Positions 1 through 8,903 of a stretch of 64,000 nt of DNA are shown here, piece by piece. Every line of letters begins with the position of its first letter. Position 1 is the stretch's first letter. The stretch covers positions 124,001 to 188,000 of the forward strand of contig JAJFFF010000051.1 in the NCBI GenBank assembly GCA_021776785.1, written 5' to 3'. The notes beneath the pieces are model-generated. The model saw only the letters and a program-made list of their open reading frames with translations. It made no database searches and had not been told where the DNA came from. A program made the position numbers and the translations under genes. This stretch comes from Planctomycetota bacterium. GTDB lineage: Bacteria; Planctomycetota; PLA2.

Positions 1-25
1 GGTGGTCTCCAAGTAAACTGAAGCC

Positions 26-454
26 ATGCCTCCGTTTCCGTCGGTCAAGGCCATCCTCATTTGCGACACCGTGATTCACGAGGCGGGCACCAATAAGAAA
101 AGTCTGATTGGGATCTTTGAGGACATCCACGTCACGCACTTTCCGTTTCCGTACCCGCGCGTGGCCGTCTACGTAAATCTGACCGACGCCCACGGCAAGT
201 ACACGCTGGAGCTCCGTCTCATTGCCACCGAGGACGGGGCGCGCATCGGGAGCGCCACAACGCCCGAAGTCGAGATCGACAGCCCGCTGCGCACGTGTGA
301 ATTTGCCCTGCAAGTCGGAAACCTCGTTTTTCCCAAAGCCGGCGTGTACGAGTTTCAGATCTTTGCCAACAGCAACCTGCTCGCCACCAAGTCGTTTCAC
401 GTGAAGAAGATCGATAAGAACCAACAGCCCGACCTGCCTCGCTTCGGCAACTAG
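26..454 (+). CDS. Conserved hypothetical protein, DUF6941-like
   Basis: A 142-residue soluble protein with no signal peptide, membrane segment or known catalytic motif. The opening, ICDTVIHEAGTNKKSLIGIF, followed by a probable beta-rich domain ending in GVYEFQIFANSNLLATKSF, resembles the small DUF6941-type family whose members carry the same 'ICD.. ..KxSLIGIF' start; this is from memory, not a search. The ATG at 26 is preceded by an AAGTAAACTGAAG stretch with only a weak Shine-Dalgarno. It stands alone, followed by tRNA-Ser on the same strand. Function is unknown. Confidence 0.75.
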   Translation: MPPFPSVKAILICDTVIHEAGTNKKSLIGIFEDIHVTHFPFPYPRVAVYVNLTDAHGKYTLELRLIATEDGARIGSATTPEVEIDSPLRTCEFALQVGNLVFPKAGVYEFQIFANSNLLATKSFHVKKIDKNQQPDLPRFGN

Positions 455-483
455 GGCGCTCCGCGGCGTTCCCATTCCAGACG

Positions 484-511
484 TTGGCGCGGGCCCCGGC
501 CCGTGTAGAAT
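484..511 (+). promoter_or_regulatory. Possible sigma-70 promoter of tRNA-Ser
   Basis: A -35-like TTGGCG (484-489) and a -10-like TAGAAT (506-511) are separated by 16 bp, placing a start near 518, about 15 bases before the mature tRNA. The boxes are imperfect, so this is a reading of consensus only. Confidence 0.4.
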
Positions 512-532
512 CGGCGCGCTTGCGAGCACCAT

Positions 533-619
533 GGAGAGGTGTCCGAGTGGTCGAAGGAGCACGATTGGAAGTCGTGTGTGGCGGTAACGTCACCGTGGGT
601 TCGAATCCCACCCTCTCCG
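533..619 (+). tRNA. tRNA-Ser (anticodon GGA)
   Basis: An 87-base class II tRNA. The acceptor stem GGAGAGG (533-539) pairs with CCTCTCC (612-618), followed by discriminator G619. The anticodon stem CACGA/TCGTG (560-564/572-576) encloses loop TTGGAAG with anticodon GGA at 567-569, which reads UCC and UCU. A long variable arm (GTGGCGGTAACGTCAC) is typical of tRNA-Ser. The T arm GTGGG-TTCGAAT-CCCAC is perfect. The 3' CCA is not encoded. A dispersed repeat begins 12 bases downstream. Confidence 0.97.
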
Positions 620-631
620 CGTTTTATTGGT

Positions 632-711
632 TCAACGCCTGACGGCGTTGAGACCTTGACGTTTGGGCGGTTTGGCATGCCTTTGGATGCTCGTTTTCGC
701 CTCTGGCGGCG
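632..711 (+). repeat. TGAC-hairpin intergenic repeat, copy A
   Basis: An 8-bp stem TCAACGCC (632-639) / GGCGTTGA (644-651) closes a TGAC loop. It is followed by TTGACGTT (656-663) and, 45 bases after the hairpin, by TCGCCTCTGGCGGCG (697-711), itself a CGCC-TCT-GGCG stem. The same order and spacing recur at 9072, 11487 and 25931. The stem sequence differs from the other copies but is still fully paired. Confidence 0.75.
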
Positions 712-1062
712 GTGGTGCGTGTGCTTTGTGGGCGTCTTTTCGATGGCGTGCGTTTGACCTTGGGGTTTGGTCGGTTTGGCATGCCTTTGGATGCTCGTTT
801 TCGCCTCCGGCGGCGTTGGTGCGTGTGCTTTGTGGGCGCCTGTTTCGCTGGCGTGCGTTTGACCTTGGGGTTTGGTTGGTTTGGCGTGCCTTTGGGTGCT
901 CGTTCTCGCGTCTGGCGGCGTTGGTGCGTGTGCTTTGAGGGTGTCTCTTCGCTGGCGTGGGTTTGACCTTGAGGATTGGGCATGCCTTTGGGCGCTTGTT
1001 TTCGCCTCTGGCGGCGTTGGTGCGTGTTTTTTTGGGAGTGTCTAGGTTTTGGCGTGCGTGGA
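652..1062 (+). repeat. Tandem array of about four ~105-bp units
   Basis: The downstream body of copy A is repeated in tandem. The block GTTTGACC starts at 752, 857 and 961 (periods 105 and 104), with a first, partly diverged unit from about 652. Each unit carries TTTGGCATGCCTTTGGATGC or a close variant, a CGCCTCTGGCGGCG-type block and GGTGCGTGTGCTTTG. The plus strand is strikingly rich in G and T. Open frames across it on both strands are products of the repeat and are not called as genes. Confidence 0.85.
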
Positions 1063-1356
1063 GATGCTTTTGCGAACCTCTTGGGGGCCCGCCCTCCCCG
1101 CCGGCGGAGTTGGCGCGAGTCGTCACTCGGTTTCCTTGTTCTGGCTGCTTTTGCATGTCCTTGGGCGTTTGGCTTTGGTCTTGGGCGTTGTCTGGCTCGC
1201 TCGGATGGTTCCTTGTTGAGACGCAATGGGAACTAAAACCGGATTCGAGTGGCGCTTGAATGGTGGCTTTCTGTGTTTGCGCGGGCTACCATCAAACGCG
1301 GAGAACGGGGCGCCAGACCACTCATGCAGGTGGCCTGGGCGCACGGGGAGTGAGAC
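1063..1356. other. Intergenic stretch without a recognised gene
   Basis: About 290 bases between the tandem array and the aspartokinase fusion. Base composition remains G/T rich to about 1210 and then returns to normal. I see no convincing promoter, terminator or RNA motif. The last bases carry the ribosome-binding site of the next gene (GGGGAG, 1345-1350). Confidence 0.5.
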
Positions 1357-3138
1357 TTGTCGCTATCAGTATTGAAGTTTGGTGGATCCGTTTTGCGGTC
1401 CGATGGTTGCCTCCCGGTAGCCGTGCAGGAGATCTATGCGGAGCTGCGCACCGGGGCTCGCGTCGTCGCTGTCGTTTCGGCGTTTCGCGGATCGACCGAC
1501 GAGCTCTTAGATCGGGTGAAACCGTGGCGCCCGGACGGCGACGGCGCGACCGTCGCCATGCTGTTGGCCACGGCCGAGCAGCGTGCGGCCATCCTGCTCG
1601 GCCTTGCACTGGAACGATCCGGTATCCAGACCAAGGTCTTGGATCCAAAACACCTCGCTGTGCGCACGACCGGCGCGACCATGGACGCCACGCCGATCTC
1701 GGTCGATGTTGCTAACCTCCGAAAGCAACTTGACAAACACGAGGTCGTGGTGGTTCCGGGTTTTGTCGGCGTGGGGGTCGATGGAGACGTCACACTCCTC
1801 GGACGCGGCGGCTCCGACATGACGGCCATCTTTTTGGCCGCGCAGATGGGTGCCGACTACTGCGGCCTCATCAAGGACGTGCCCGCGCTCTTTGAATCCA
1901 ATCCGCTGACCGTCGCCCGGCCGCGCTGGTATCGGACTCTGACCTGGCAAGACGCTCTCGCCGTGGATGCCGAAGCGTTGCAGGTCAAGGCCACGCAGTT
2001 CGCGTGCAACCACCGTGTCCGATTTGAACTCGGGCGCTTTGGCGAACCGGTGCGCACGATTGTCGGCACCAAAGAGACCGTGTGCGAGTCGCCTCAGCCG
2101 CCGATCTTGCCGATGCGTGTCGGATTCTTGGGACTTGGGACGGTCAACTTTGGCGTGTATCGCGGTCTTGAACCGCACGCGGATCGCTTCCGCCCCGTTC
2201 TTGCTGCCGTGCTCGATCCGAGTAAGCATCTCGGAGATGACCTTCCGCAAGGTTTTGTGACCAGCGATCCCCACGATGTCGTCGCGCAAAAAAATGACAT
2301 CGTCATCGAGGCGATCGGCGGGCGCGTCCCGACGGCGGACTTGGTTCGCAACGCGTTGCGGTCCGGCGCCCATGTCGTGACGGCGAACAAAGAACTGATC
2401 GCTCACGATGGCGTCGAGTTACACGCGTTGGCCGCCGAGTTTGGCGTGTCGTTCCGCTACTCGGCCGCCGTCGGTGGCGGCGTGCCGATGATCGAAACGA
2501 TCGTCCGCGCCGCTGCGTACGGACCGGTTCAGAAAATCGAGGGCGTTCTCAACGGAACGACCAACTTCGTCCTGGACCGATTGATCGACGGGGACACCTT
2601 CGACGACGCCGTCCTCGCCGCGCAGGAGGCCGGGTTTGCGGAGGCCGATCCGACGCTTGACGTCTGCGGGCATGACGCCGCGTTCAAGCTTGTAATCTTG
2701 GCGCGCAAAGGATTCGGCGCGCGCGTTGCCGTGGACGACATCGATTGCCAGGGCATCGTCGGTCTCGACCCGCAGTGGGTCGAAGACGCGCGCGCATCGG
2801 GTCGGCGGATTCGCTTGGTGGCGACCTGCGAACGCACGGCGACCGGCGTGCAGGCCACGGTGCGTCCGGTTGTTTTGCCGGCGGACCACCCGCTGGCGAT
2901 GATCCGCAACGAGGAGAATCGACTCCTGGTGACCGATCACGCGGGACAGACGACGATGTGTTCCGGCAAGGGTGCCGGACGTTGGCCCACGGCGGAAGCG
3001 GTCATCGCCGACGTGTTTGACGTGTACCGCGAGGCGCGCGGTGCTGTCGTGGAGCGGCGGCGTCACCCGCGCGGTCCGCGCGCCGCCGAGAAATTTGATG
3101 CGACGATGCGTCGGCAACCCGCGGGCGGCGCGCGGTGA
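1357..3138 (+). CDS. thrA: Aspartokinase-homoserine dehydrogenase fusion lacking ACT domains
   Basis: Bifunctional enzyme for the first and third steps from aspartate to homoserine (threonine/methionine route), cytosolic. Residues 1-245 are an amino-acid-kinase domain with KFGGSV at 7-12 and LGRGGSDMTA. Residues from about 252 on are homoserine dehydrogenase: the nucleotide-binding GFLGLGTVNFG, VTANKELIA, GVLNGTTNFVLDRL and the catalytic EADPTLDVCGHDAAFK. At 593 residues it is about 230 shorter than E. coli ThrA, because the two ACT-type regulatory repeats between the domains are absent; feedback control may therefore differ (inference). The TTG start at 1357 is chosen for its GGGGAG six bases upstream and because KFGG follows at the usual distance. 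The stop overlaps the next start. Confidence 0.9.
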   Translation: MSLSVLKFGGSVLRSDGCLPVAVQEIYAELRTGARVVAVVSAFRGSTDELLDRVKPWRPDGDGATVAMLLATAEQRAAILLGLALERSGIQTKVLDPKHLAVRTTGATMDATPISVDVANLRKQLDKHEVVVVPGFVGVGVDGDVTLLGRGGSDMTAIFLAAQMGADYCGLIKDVPALFESNPLTVARPRWYRTLTWQDALAVDAEALQVKATQFACNHRVRFELGRFGEPVRTIVGTKETVCESPQPPILPMRVGFLGLGTVNFGVYRGLEPHADRFRPVLAAVLDPSKHLGDDLPQGFVTSDPHDVVAQKNDIVIEAIGGRVPTADLVRNALRSGAHVVTANKELIAHDGVELHALAAEFGVSFRYSAAVGGGVPMIETIVRAAAYGPVQKIEGVLNGTTNFVLDRLIDGDTFDDAVLAAQEAGFAEADPTLDVCGHDAAFKLVILARKGFGARVAVDDIDCQGIVGLDPQWVEDARASGRRIRLVATCERTATGVQATVRPVVLPADHPLAMIRNEENRLLVTDHAGQTTMCSGKGAGRWPTAEAVIADVFDVYREARGAVVERRRHPRGPRAAEKFDATMRRQPAGGAR

Positions 3139-4910
3139 CGATGTTCGCCGGGGCGTTCGCGCGCGGACCTGGCTACGCGGTTCCTGAGAGCCTCCAAAAG
3201 TATTTGCGCGCCGAGTTGTCGCGCCATCCGGAAGAACGGGTCGCGGCCTGGGGCGACAAGCACGCGTTTGTCGTCCACGCCGACGTCGGCGCGTTCGGGG
3301 CGCCTGGTTTCCACACGAGCCCATCGGGTGCGTTCACCGTCGTCGCGGGCGATCCGCTGCTCGGAATTGCAGGGCGGGCGCCGAACCGAACCCGCACCGA
3401 AGATGTCGCCCTGCTGCATGAAGCGCTGAGCGATCGGCAGGAAAGCGCGTACGCGCTGCTGGCTCGTTCTCGAGAAGCGTTTGCGCTTGCCCATATCGAC
3501 CCGGCGCGCGGCACGTTGACCCTGGCGACCGATCGGATCGGATTGCGCCCGATCCACGTGTGGCACGGCCCGCAGTTCACGGTGTTTGCATCCGCACTAC
3601 GGGTGCTCGAGAACTGCGAGTGGATCGAGAAGACGTTCGACTTTCGCGCGTTCTGCGAGATCAGCGCTTTGTCCGTTGCGTACGACGGGCGCACCCCGTA
3701 TCAAGAAGTCCGCACGCTCCGCGCGGCTGAGATTGTGCGTGTGGATGCACAGCGCATCGCGAGCGACCGCTACTGGCGCTGGGATGCCGTCGAAGCATCG
3801 ACGGACTCGATCGAGGCGCTGGCGGAGCAAGCGTATGCTGTCCTGGACGAGGCTATCGCGCTGCGCCGGCGCGGCGACAAGTCGGTCGCGGCACTCCTGA
3901 GCGGCGGCCTCGATTCACGGATCATCGTCGGTCTGCTGCGCGCGCGCCAAGCAAGTGTGCACACGGTCAACTTCGCCTATCGGAACGGGCAAAGCGCGGA
4001 CAACGTGCTTTCCCGTGCGTACGCCGACGTGGCGCAGACCAAGCATCAGATTCTGGCGTTGCCGCCCCAATCCTCGTCCAACATGTCGGACACGTTGGCC
4101 GACCGGTGGTCGGATCTGGCGTGGGTCCAAGATCAAAGCGTCGAACGGCCCCGCCTTGTGTGGCACGGCTTCGACGGCAGTTTCGCCGTTGGCTATGTCC
4201 ACATCTACCCGGAAGTGGTTGAGCTCTTACGCGCGGGCCGTTGCGAGGATGCGTTTTTTTTGTACTTGAAGCGCCGCGGCGCCGCCGTGTGGGTGCGCGG
4301 CTTACGAGCACCCTATGACGCGGTCGCGCGAGACGCCATGCTCGCTACGATGAACGAGGCGTACGCGCAGATTGCGGGTGAGGACCCGGGCCGCCGGTTC
4401 TACATCCTGCACTTGGTGCATGAGTGCCGCGGTTTGTTGCAGTCGCTCTACGAGAACGCGGATTTGCGAAGGATGGAATTCCACATGCCACTCGTCGATC
4501 CGGAGTTGTTGCGCATCGTCTTGAGCGCGCCCGTCGATGAGGTGATGGGGCACAAGTTCTACATGCGTATGCTTGCGCACGCGCCGGCGACGCTCCTCTC
4601 CGTTCCCTGGCAGACGTATCCCGGCCACGAGCCCTGTCCGCTGCCCCGCGGCGATCTCGTGGATCAGTGGGCCCACTCGCCGGCTTGGGAGAGAGTGCAT
4701 CGCACCGTGGCCGCCCAGCGGTTGGCTCGCATCCGGTGCAGCCCGTTCCCCAAGACCATCGTGAAGCGGCGCCGGTTCTGGGAAGCGCGCCTGAGTCATT
4801 TCCTGCGACGCGGCAACTACGACTTTGCGTTTCGCGATGTCGAATTGCTGCAGCAGTACTTGGCGCGGACGGGCGGTCGCATCGACATGAACGGCACGCC
4901 GCCCACCTAA
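3135..4910 (+). CDS. Asparagine synthetase-like protein without the N-terminal cysteine
   Basis: 591 residues with the two-domain plan of glutamine-dependent asparagine synthetases: an N-terminal class II amidotransferase-like half and a C-terminal ATP-pyrophosphatase half carrying the PP-loop SGGLDSR near residue 255. In true glutaminases the initiator Met is removed to expose a Cys nucleophile. Here the start reads MTMFAGAF (GTG at 3135) or MFAGAF (ATG at 3141), with Phe where Cys is expected, so glutamine hydrolysis is probably lost. It could use ammonia, or adenylate a different carboxylate as beta-lactam synthetase relatives do. It overlaps the aspartokinase fusion by four bases (GTGA), so the two are probably co-translated. 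The substrate is unknown. Confidence 0.75.
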   Translation: MTMFAGAFARGPGYAVPESLQKYLRAELSRHPEERVAAWGDKHAFVVHADVGAFGAPGFHTSPSGAFTVVAGDPLLGIAGRAPNRTRTEDVALLHEALSDRQESAYALLARSREAFALAHIDPARGTLTLATDRIGLRPIHVWHGPQFTVFASALRVLENCEWIEKTFDFRAFCEISALSVAYDGRTPYQEVRTLRAAEIVRVDAQRIASDRYWRWDAVEASTDSIEALAEQAYAVLDEAIALRRRGDKSVAALLSGGLDSRIIVGLLRARQASVHTVNFAYRNGQSADNVLSRAYADVAQTKHQILALPPQSSSNMSDTLADRWSDLAWVQDQSVERPRLVWHGFDGSFAVGYVHIYPEVVELLRAGRCEDAFFLYLKRRGAAVWVRGLRAPYDAVARDAMLATMNEAYAQIAGEDPGRRFYILHLVHECRGLLQSLYENADLRRMEFHMPLVDPELLRIVLSAPVDEVMGHKFYMRMLAHAPATLLSVPWQTYPGHEPCPLPRGDLVDQWAHSPAWERVHRTVAAQRLARIRCSPFPKTIVKRRRFWEARLSHFLRRGNYDFAFRDVELLQQYLARTGGRIDMNGTPPT

Positions 4911-4960
4911 GCGCTAAGCGCTCACCGAGCACGCAACCGGCGCGTGATGAGCGGTGCGGC

Positions 4961-6394
4961 TTACGGAAAGATGCCGAGCTTTTCGTACGACGACGCCACC
5001 TTGTTGATGGCGACGGTGTAGGCCGCCGTGCGGAGATCGCGCACCTGGCGCTTGCGCTTGACCGTGTCCCGGATCTCGCGATACGCATCCACCATCGTGC
5101 CCTCCAAGCCGGACCGGACGATGTCGATCTCGTCGGCGCCGCGGCCGAGCGAGCGTCGCTCTTCCGGACTGAAGGTGGCACCCGTCACGCGCTCGACCGC
5201 TGAAATCATCTGCGATTCCTTGTGGCCGCTCAGGCGCTTAGCCATGCGACCAAACCGGATGTGTCCCAAGTTCTTGGTCCACTCGAAGTAGCTGACCGTG
5301 ACGCCGCCGCTGTTGAGGTAGATATCCGGGATCACAAGCACGTTGCGCTTGTTGAGTTTTTCTTCCGCGTCCGGCGTGGTGGGTCCGTTCGCCGCCTCGG
5401 CGACCACTTTGCACTTCAATCGATCAACGTTCGCGAGCGTGATCTGATTTTGGAGCGCCGCCGGCACAAGAACGTCACACTCCAGCTCCAGCACTTTGAT
5501 CGGGTCGTCGCGAACAGTCTGCGCGCCGGGGAAGTCGAGCATCGTGCCCGCCTCGGTGCGGTACGCGTCCAGCGCGTCCAAGTCGATCCCGTCGTGGTTG
5601 ACGAGATAACCGTTCCACTCGCCGATCGCGACGATCTTGGCGCCCTCTTCCTTCGCGAAAATATGAGCCGCGTGCGAGCCCACGTTTCCGTAGCCCTGAA
5701 TGACGATCGACTTGCCTTCCAGCCCCGGCGTCAGTCCGAACTGGCGCACATCGCTGGGATAGGAGAGTGCCTCGCGGACGCCGTACACAACGCCGCGCCC
5801 GGTGGCTTCCGTGCGGCCGACGATGCCGCCCTGCGAAATAGGCTTGCCCGTGACGCACGCGAAGTTGTCGAGGCCACCGTGGTTGAGACCGTCGTAGGTG
5901 TCGGCGATCCAAGCCATCTCGCGCTCGCCCGTCCCCATGTCCGGGGCGGGCACGTTGATGCCGGGACCGATGAAGTTCTTCCAGCAGAGCTCCGCGGTGT
6001 AGCGCCGCGTTACGCGCTGCAACACCTCGGGAGGCGTGGTGTACGGGTTGATTCGGACCGCACCCTTGGATCCGCCAAACGGCACGTTGACGAGCGCGCA
6101 CTTAAACGTCATCAGCGACGAAAGCGCTTTGACTTCGTCGGCATCGACGTGCTCCGAGTACCGGATACCGCCTTTGAGCGGCTTGCGGTGATGACTGTGC
6201 TCGGCACGCCAACCGGTGAAGATCTCGAATCGCTTCCCGACCCGCACCGGAAATTGGAACTCATAGATGTTGTTGCAAAGCTTGATCTGCTGCAGCACAT
6301 GCTCTGGGAACCGCAGCGAAACCGCGGCGCGGTCGAACTGACGGCTGACGATGTTGTAAAGATTGAGGTCTTCCGTTGCTTGGCTACGAGCCAT
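4961..6394 (-). CDS. gdhA: Glu/Leu/Phe/Val dehydrogenase, probably glutamate dehydrogenase
   Basis: Oxidative deamination of glutamate to 2-oxoglutarate, or the reverse, with NAD(P). The N-terminal half carries the substrate-binding lysine motifs KGGIRYS and PFGGSKGAVRINP, and PAPDMGTGEREMAWI with the catalytic Asp. The C-terminal Rossmann half has IQGYGNVGSHAAHIF. I chose the ATG at 6394 (477 residues) over an upstream in-frame codon, since MARSQATEDLNLYN begins the conserved region. It is slightly longer than the 410-450 usual for the family, with extra sequence near the C-terminus (LGHIRFGRMAKRLSGHKE). It converges on the asparagine-synthetase-like gene and diverges from pilT. Confidence 0.9.
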   Translation of the reverse strand: MARSQATEDLNLYNIVSRQFDRAAVSLRFPEHVLQQIKLCNNIYEFQFPVRVGKRFEIFTGWRAEHSHHRKPLKGGIRYSEHVDADEVKALSSLMTFKCALVNVPFGGSKGAVRINPYTTPPEVLQRVTRRYTAELCWKNFIGPGINVPAPDMGTGEREMAWIADTYDGLNHGGLDNFACVTGKPISQGGIVGRTEATGRGVVYGVREALSYPSDVRQFGLTPGLEGKSIVIQGYGNVGSHAAHIFAKEEGAKIVAIGEWNGYLVNHDGIDLDALDAYRTEAGTMLDFPGAQTVRDDPIKVLELECDVLVPAALQNQITLANVDRLKCKVVAEAANGPTTPDAEEKLNKRNVLVIPDIYLNSGGVTVSYFEWTKNLGHIRFGRMAKRLSGHKESQMISAVERVTGATFSPEERRSLGRGADEIDIVRSGLEGTMVDAYREIRDTVKRKRQVRDLRTAAYTVAINKVASSYEKLGIFP

Positions 6395-6624
6395 GGAGGT
6401 CCACCCTTTCCACGAGAGAAGCGCGCGAGATCGGGACTCGGGAATCGGTCCCGGGTCGGCGGCGCGGATCATAGCAGAGGCTCCGCCGGAATTTCGCCGT
6501 ATCGAAACGCCCAATGTCGCTCCCGGCGTCACTTTGCGGCCGCTAAACCTGGCGGAGCGAATGCCGATACTCTCGTTGGACAGGCGGCGTTCGCAACGGT
6601 CGTCCGCACTGCCGTGAGCAAAAC

Positions 6625-7809
6625 ATGGGATTGAAGACGGACCTACCGTGGGTTGAGCTTCGTGCCGCAGCCCGCGAGCTTGAGCAGAAGCGAGACTCCA
6701 ACGCGGCGGAGCAAGAGGCTCCTCCGAGTATCGACGACTACCTGCGCGTGTTGGTGGACCGGGACGCCTCGGACCTTCACCTAAAGGCTGGGAGCCCGCC
6801 AGGAATCCGGATCGACGGCAAACTTACGCCGATCGTCGATGAAAAAATCAACGCCGAGCGCGCGGAGGAACTCGTCCGACAGCTCCTCTCAGAGGAGCAG
6901 TTTGAGCGCTTCGCCGAAGAAGGCGATCTCGATACGTCGTACTTCATTCCCGACGTATCGCGGTTTCGCGTAAACGTGTTCACACAGCGCGGCTCGATGG
7001 GCATGGTGATCCGTCGCATCCCCGAACGCGTGCCGCACCTGAGCGAACTCGGACTGCCTGAAGCGTGCCGCCGTCTCTCGACGCGCCCGCGCGGGCTCGT
7101 GTTGGTCACGGGGCCCACGGGCTCCGGCAAGTCGACCACGCTGGCCGCGATGGTGGACTACTTCAACGAGCGCATGAGTGGGCACATCGTCACGATGGAA
7201 GACCCGATCGAGTTCATCCACCCCGACAAAAAGTGTTGGGTCACCCAGCGCCAGATTGGCACGGACTCGAAGTCATTTAGTGCCGCCCTTCGGCGTGCGC
7301 TCCGTCAGGATCCCGATGTGATCTTGGTCGGGGAGATGCGCGATCTCGAAACGATCTCCTTGGCGGTTACGGCGGCGGAAACCGGCCACCTCGTATTCGG
7401 CACGCTGCACACGACAAGCGCGATTCAGACCGTCAGCCGCATCGTCGATGTTTTTCCGCCGGAGCAGCAGCAGCAGATTCGTACGCAACTCGCCGAAACG
7501 CTGCAGGGCATTGTTTGTCAGTCGCTTCTGCCGCGCGTCGGGGGGAAGGGACGCGTGGTCGCCTGCGAAATTCTCCTACGTACCGATGGTGTCGCCGCAC
7601 TCATGCGCGAAAACAAGACGAGCCAACTTACGAACATGATGCAGACCGGCGCACACCTCGGCATGCAGACTCTGGAAATGTCGCTCAACGCCCTGTTGGA
7701 GGCCGGAGCGATCGACCACGACATCGCCATGAGCAAGGCGAACTCGCCGGGCTTGATTCGTATGCCAAAGCAAGCCGGTGTCCGCCCCGTTACGCGCCGG
7801 CCCCGTTAG
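6625..7809 (+). CDS. pilT: Type IV pilus retraction ATPase, PilT family
   Basis: Hexameric cytoplasmic motor that depolymerises pili. The 394 residues include the N-terminal PAS-like domain (DYLRVLVDRDASDLHLKAG), Walker A GPTGSGKSTT, the Asp box, Walker B PDVILVGEMRD and the His box TGHLVFGTLHT. A 45-residue N-terminal extension precedes the usual PilT start. It is separate from the pil operon at 18.7 kb and is one of two PilT-type genes here. It diverges from gdhA across 230 bases; its stop overlaps that of the opposite-strand gene. Confidence 0.93.
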   Translation: MGLKTDLPWVELRAAARELEQKRDSNAAEQEAPPSIDDYLRVLVDRDASDLHLKAGSPPGIRIDGKLTPIVDEKINAERAEELVRQLLSEEQFERFAEEGDLDTSYFIPDVSRFRVNVFTQRGSMGMVIRRIPERVPHLSELGLPEACRRLSTRPRGLVLVTGPTGSGKSTTLAAMVDYFNERMSGHIVTMEDPIEFIHPDKKCWVTQRQIGTDSKSFSAALRRALRQDPDVILVGEMRDLETISLAVTAAETGHLVFGTLHTTSAIQTVSRIVDVFPPEQQQQIRTQLAETLQGIVCQSLLPRVGGKGRVVACEILLRTDGVAALMRENKTSQLTNMMQTGAHLGMQTLEMSLNALLEAGAIDHDIAMSKANSPGLIRMPKQAGVRPVTRRPR

Positions 7810-8795
7810 CCGTCGTCGTCGGCGACGGACTCAAGCGCCTGCGCCATTTTCGCTTTGAACTCGCGCGCCTTCATCGTGGCGCGCCCCTGGCGCTGGAACT
7901 GAAGTCGATAAACGGTCTTGGTGCCATCCTCGTCTTCGTGCTTCTTTTTTTTGTTGGGCTTGATCTGCGGGCGCCCGTTCGGCCCCATGATGATGACCGC
8001 GCCACCCATCATCGCCTTGCGCGGGTCGTTGTGCACAACCGTGATTTCAATTGCCGCAAGGGCTCCATCCGCTCCCGCGGTGAGCTTGCCTTCCACCCGA
8101 ATGACGCTCGCCGCAAACGGGGTGTTGGCGGTCGTCGGATCGACGACGTCTTTCGGTAGGTTGGCGCTCCATGTGCGGCCCGCGCCTTTCTTGTGAACCG
8201 ACCACTCCTTCACCGTCGAGACGTGCCGGATCAAGCGGTCGAGATCGAGAAGCGGCGCGAGTTCGGCGCTGAGGCGGTTGGTGTCGAACGGCTCGCCCAC
8301 CTGGGTCGTTTGCGCGACGACCTTTTCGCCCGCGACGTACAGGGCGAAGCCGGGGAGATCGGAGACCGAATGCAAGATCACGACACCGTCGGCGCCACGC
8401 CATGCAAACGCGTCGCCGGTGAACGGCGTGCGCGGAGCCCCAGCGCCCGAGCGAAAGATCATGACTCGCCCGATCTGTTGTTGGGCTTCGGCTTTGGATA
8501 CCGACACGCGGGCAAAGACCTCGCCGCGCTCCGAGAGGGTGCGGAGGAGCGCCAAAACGTCGGTCCGCGGGTCGGGCTCCACCGGCTTCGCATCCGCGTC
8601 GGGCTTGGGCGCAGGGTTGGGAACAGGCTTGAGAGCAGTGTCGTCGTGGTCGGGCTTGTTGACGTCTTCTTCGGTCGCGTCGGGCGCATCGGCCGGCGCA
8701 TTCGGATCGTCTTGGGCGACGCTTGGGTTCGTTCCCAGGGCCAGCAATCCCAAGAGAACGAGCAACGAAACCATGGGGGCGATTCGGGTCTGCAT
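7806..8795 (-). CDS. Secreted hypothetical protein
   Basis: A 329-residue protein with a clear signal peptide (MQTRIAPMVSLLVLLGLLAL, cleavage after SVA) and then a Pro/Asp-rich linker of about 70 residues. The remaining domain, rich in strands (EVFARVSVSKAEAQQ, DGVVILHSVSDLPGFALYV), could be a LolA/DUF2092-like fold, but I do not recognise it firmly. The start is the ATG at 8795, with GAGGAG eight bases upstream; the open frame extends further but lacks such a site. The C-terminus is basic, then acidic. Function unknown; periplasmic location inferred. Confidence 0.7.
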   Translation of the reverse strand: MQTRIAPMVSLLVLLGLLALGTNPSVAQDDPNAPADAPDATEEDVNKPDHDDTALKPVPNPAPKPDADAKPVEPDPRTDVLALLRTLSERGEVFARVSVSKAEAQQQIGRVMIFRSGAGAPRTPFTGDAFAWRGADGVVILHSVSDLPGFALYVAGEKVVAQTTQVGEPFDTNRLSAELAPLLDLDRLIRHVSTVKEWSVHKKGAGRTWSANLPKDVVDPTTANTPFAASVIRVEGKLTAGADGALAAIEITVVHNDPRKAMMGGAVIIMGPNGRPQIKPNKKKKHEDEDGTKTVYRLQFQRQGRATMKAREFKAKMAQALESVADDDG

Positions 8796-8893
8796 CGAGT
8801 ATCTCCTCACTCCGTTATACGGGCCACCCGCCGTCTGTGCTCCCGTCGTCAGCGCCCAACCGGGCGGGCCAAGCACATTCTTAACGCGGGCGC

Positions 8894-8899
8894 TATAGT
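8894..8899 (+). promoter_or_regulatory. -10 box of the SRP RNA gene
   Basis: TATAGT lies five bases before the first base of the predicted RNA terminal stem, which suits a -10 element. The -35 position (about 8871) is a poor match. Confidence 0.4.
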
Positions 8900-8903
8900 G
8901 CAG

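Noticed and set aside
624-1226. 200-residue minus-strand open frame across the tandem array
   Set aside because: It is a repetitive Arg/Pro/Gln/Thr product of the ~105-bp units with no start signal or known domain, and other frames in the same DNA are equally open.
5222-6634. 470-residue plus-strand open frame antisense to glutamate dehydrogenase
   Set aside because: The minus strand encodes a well-conserved dehydrogenase with correct motifs. The antisense frame has no recognisable domain, as expected in GC-rich DNA.
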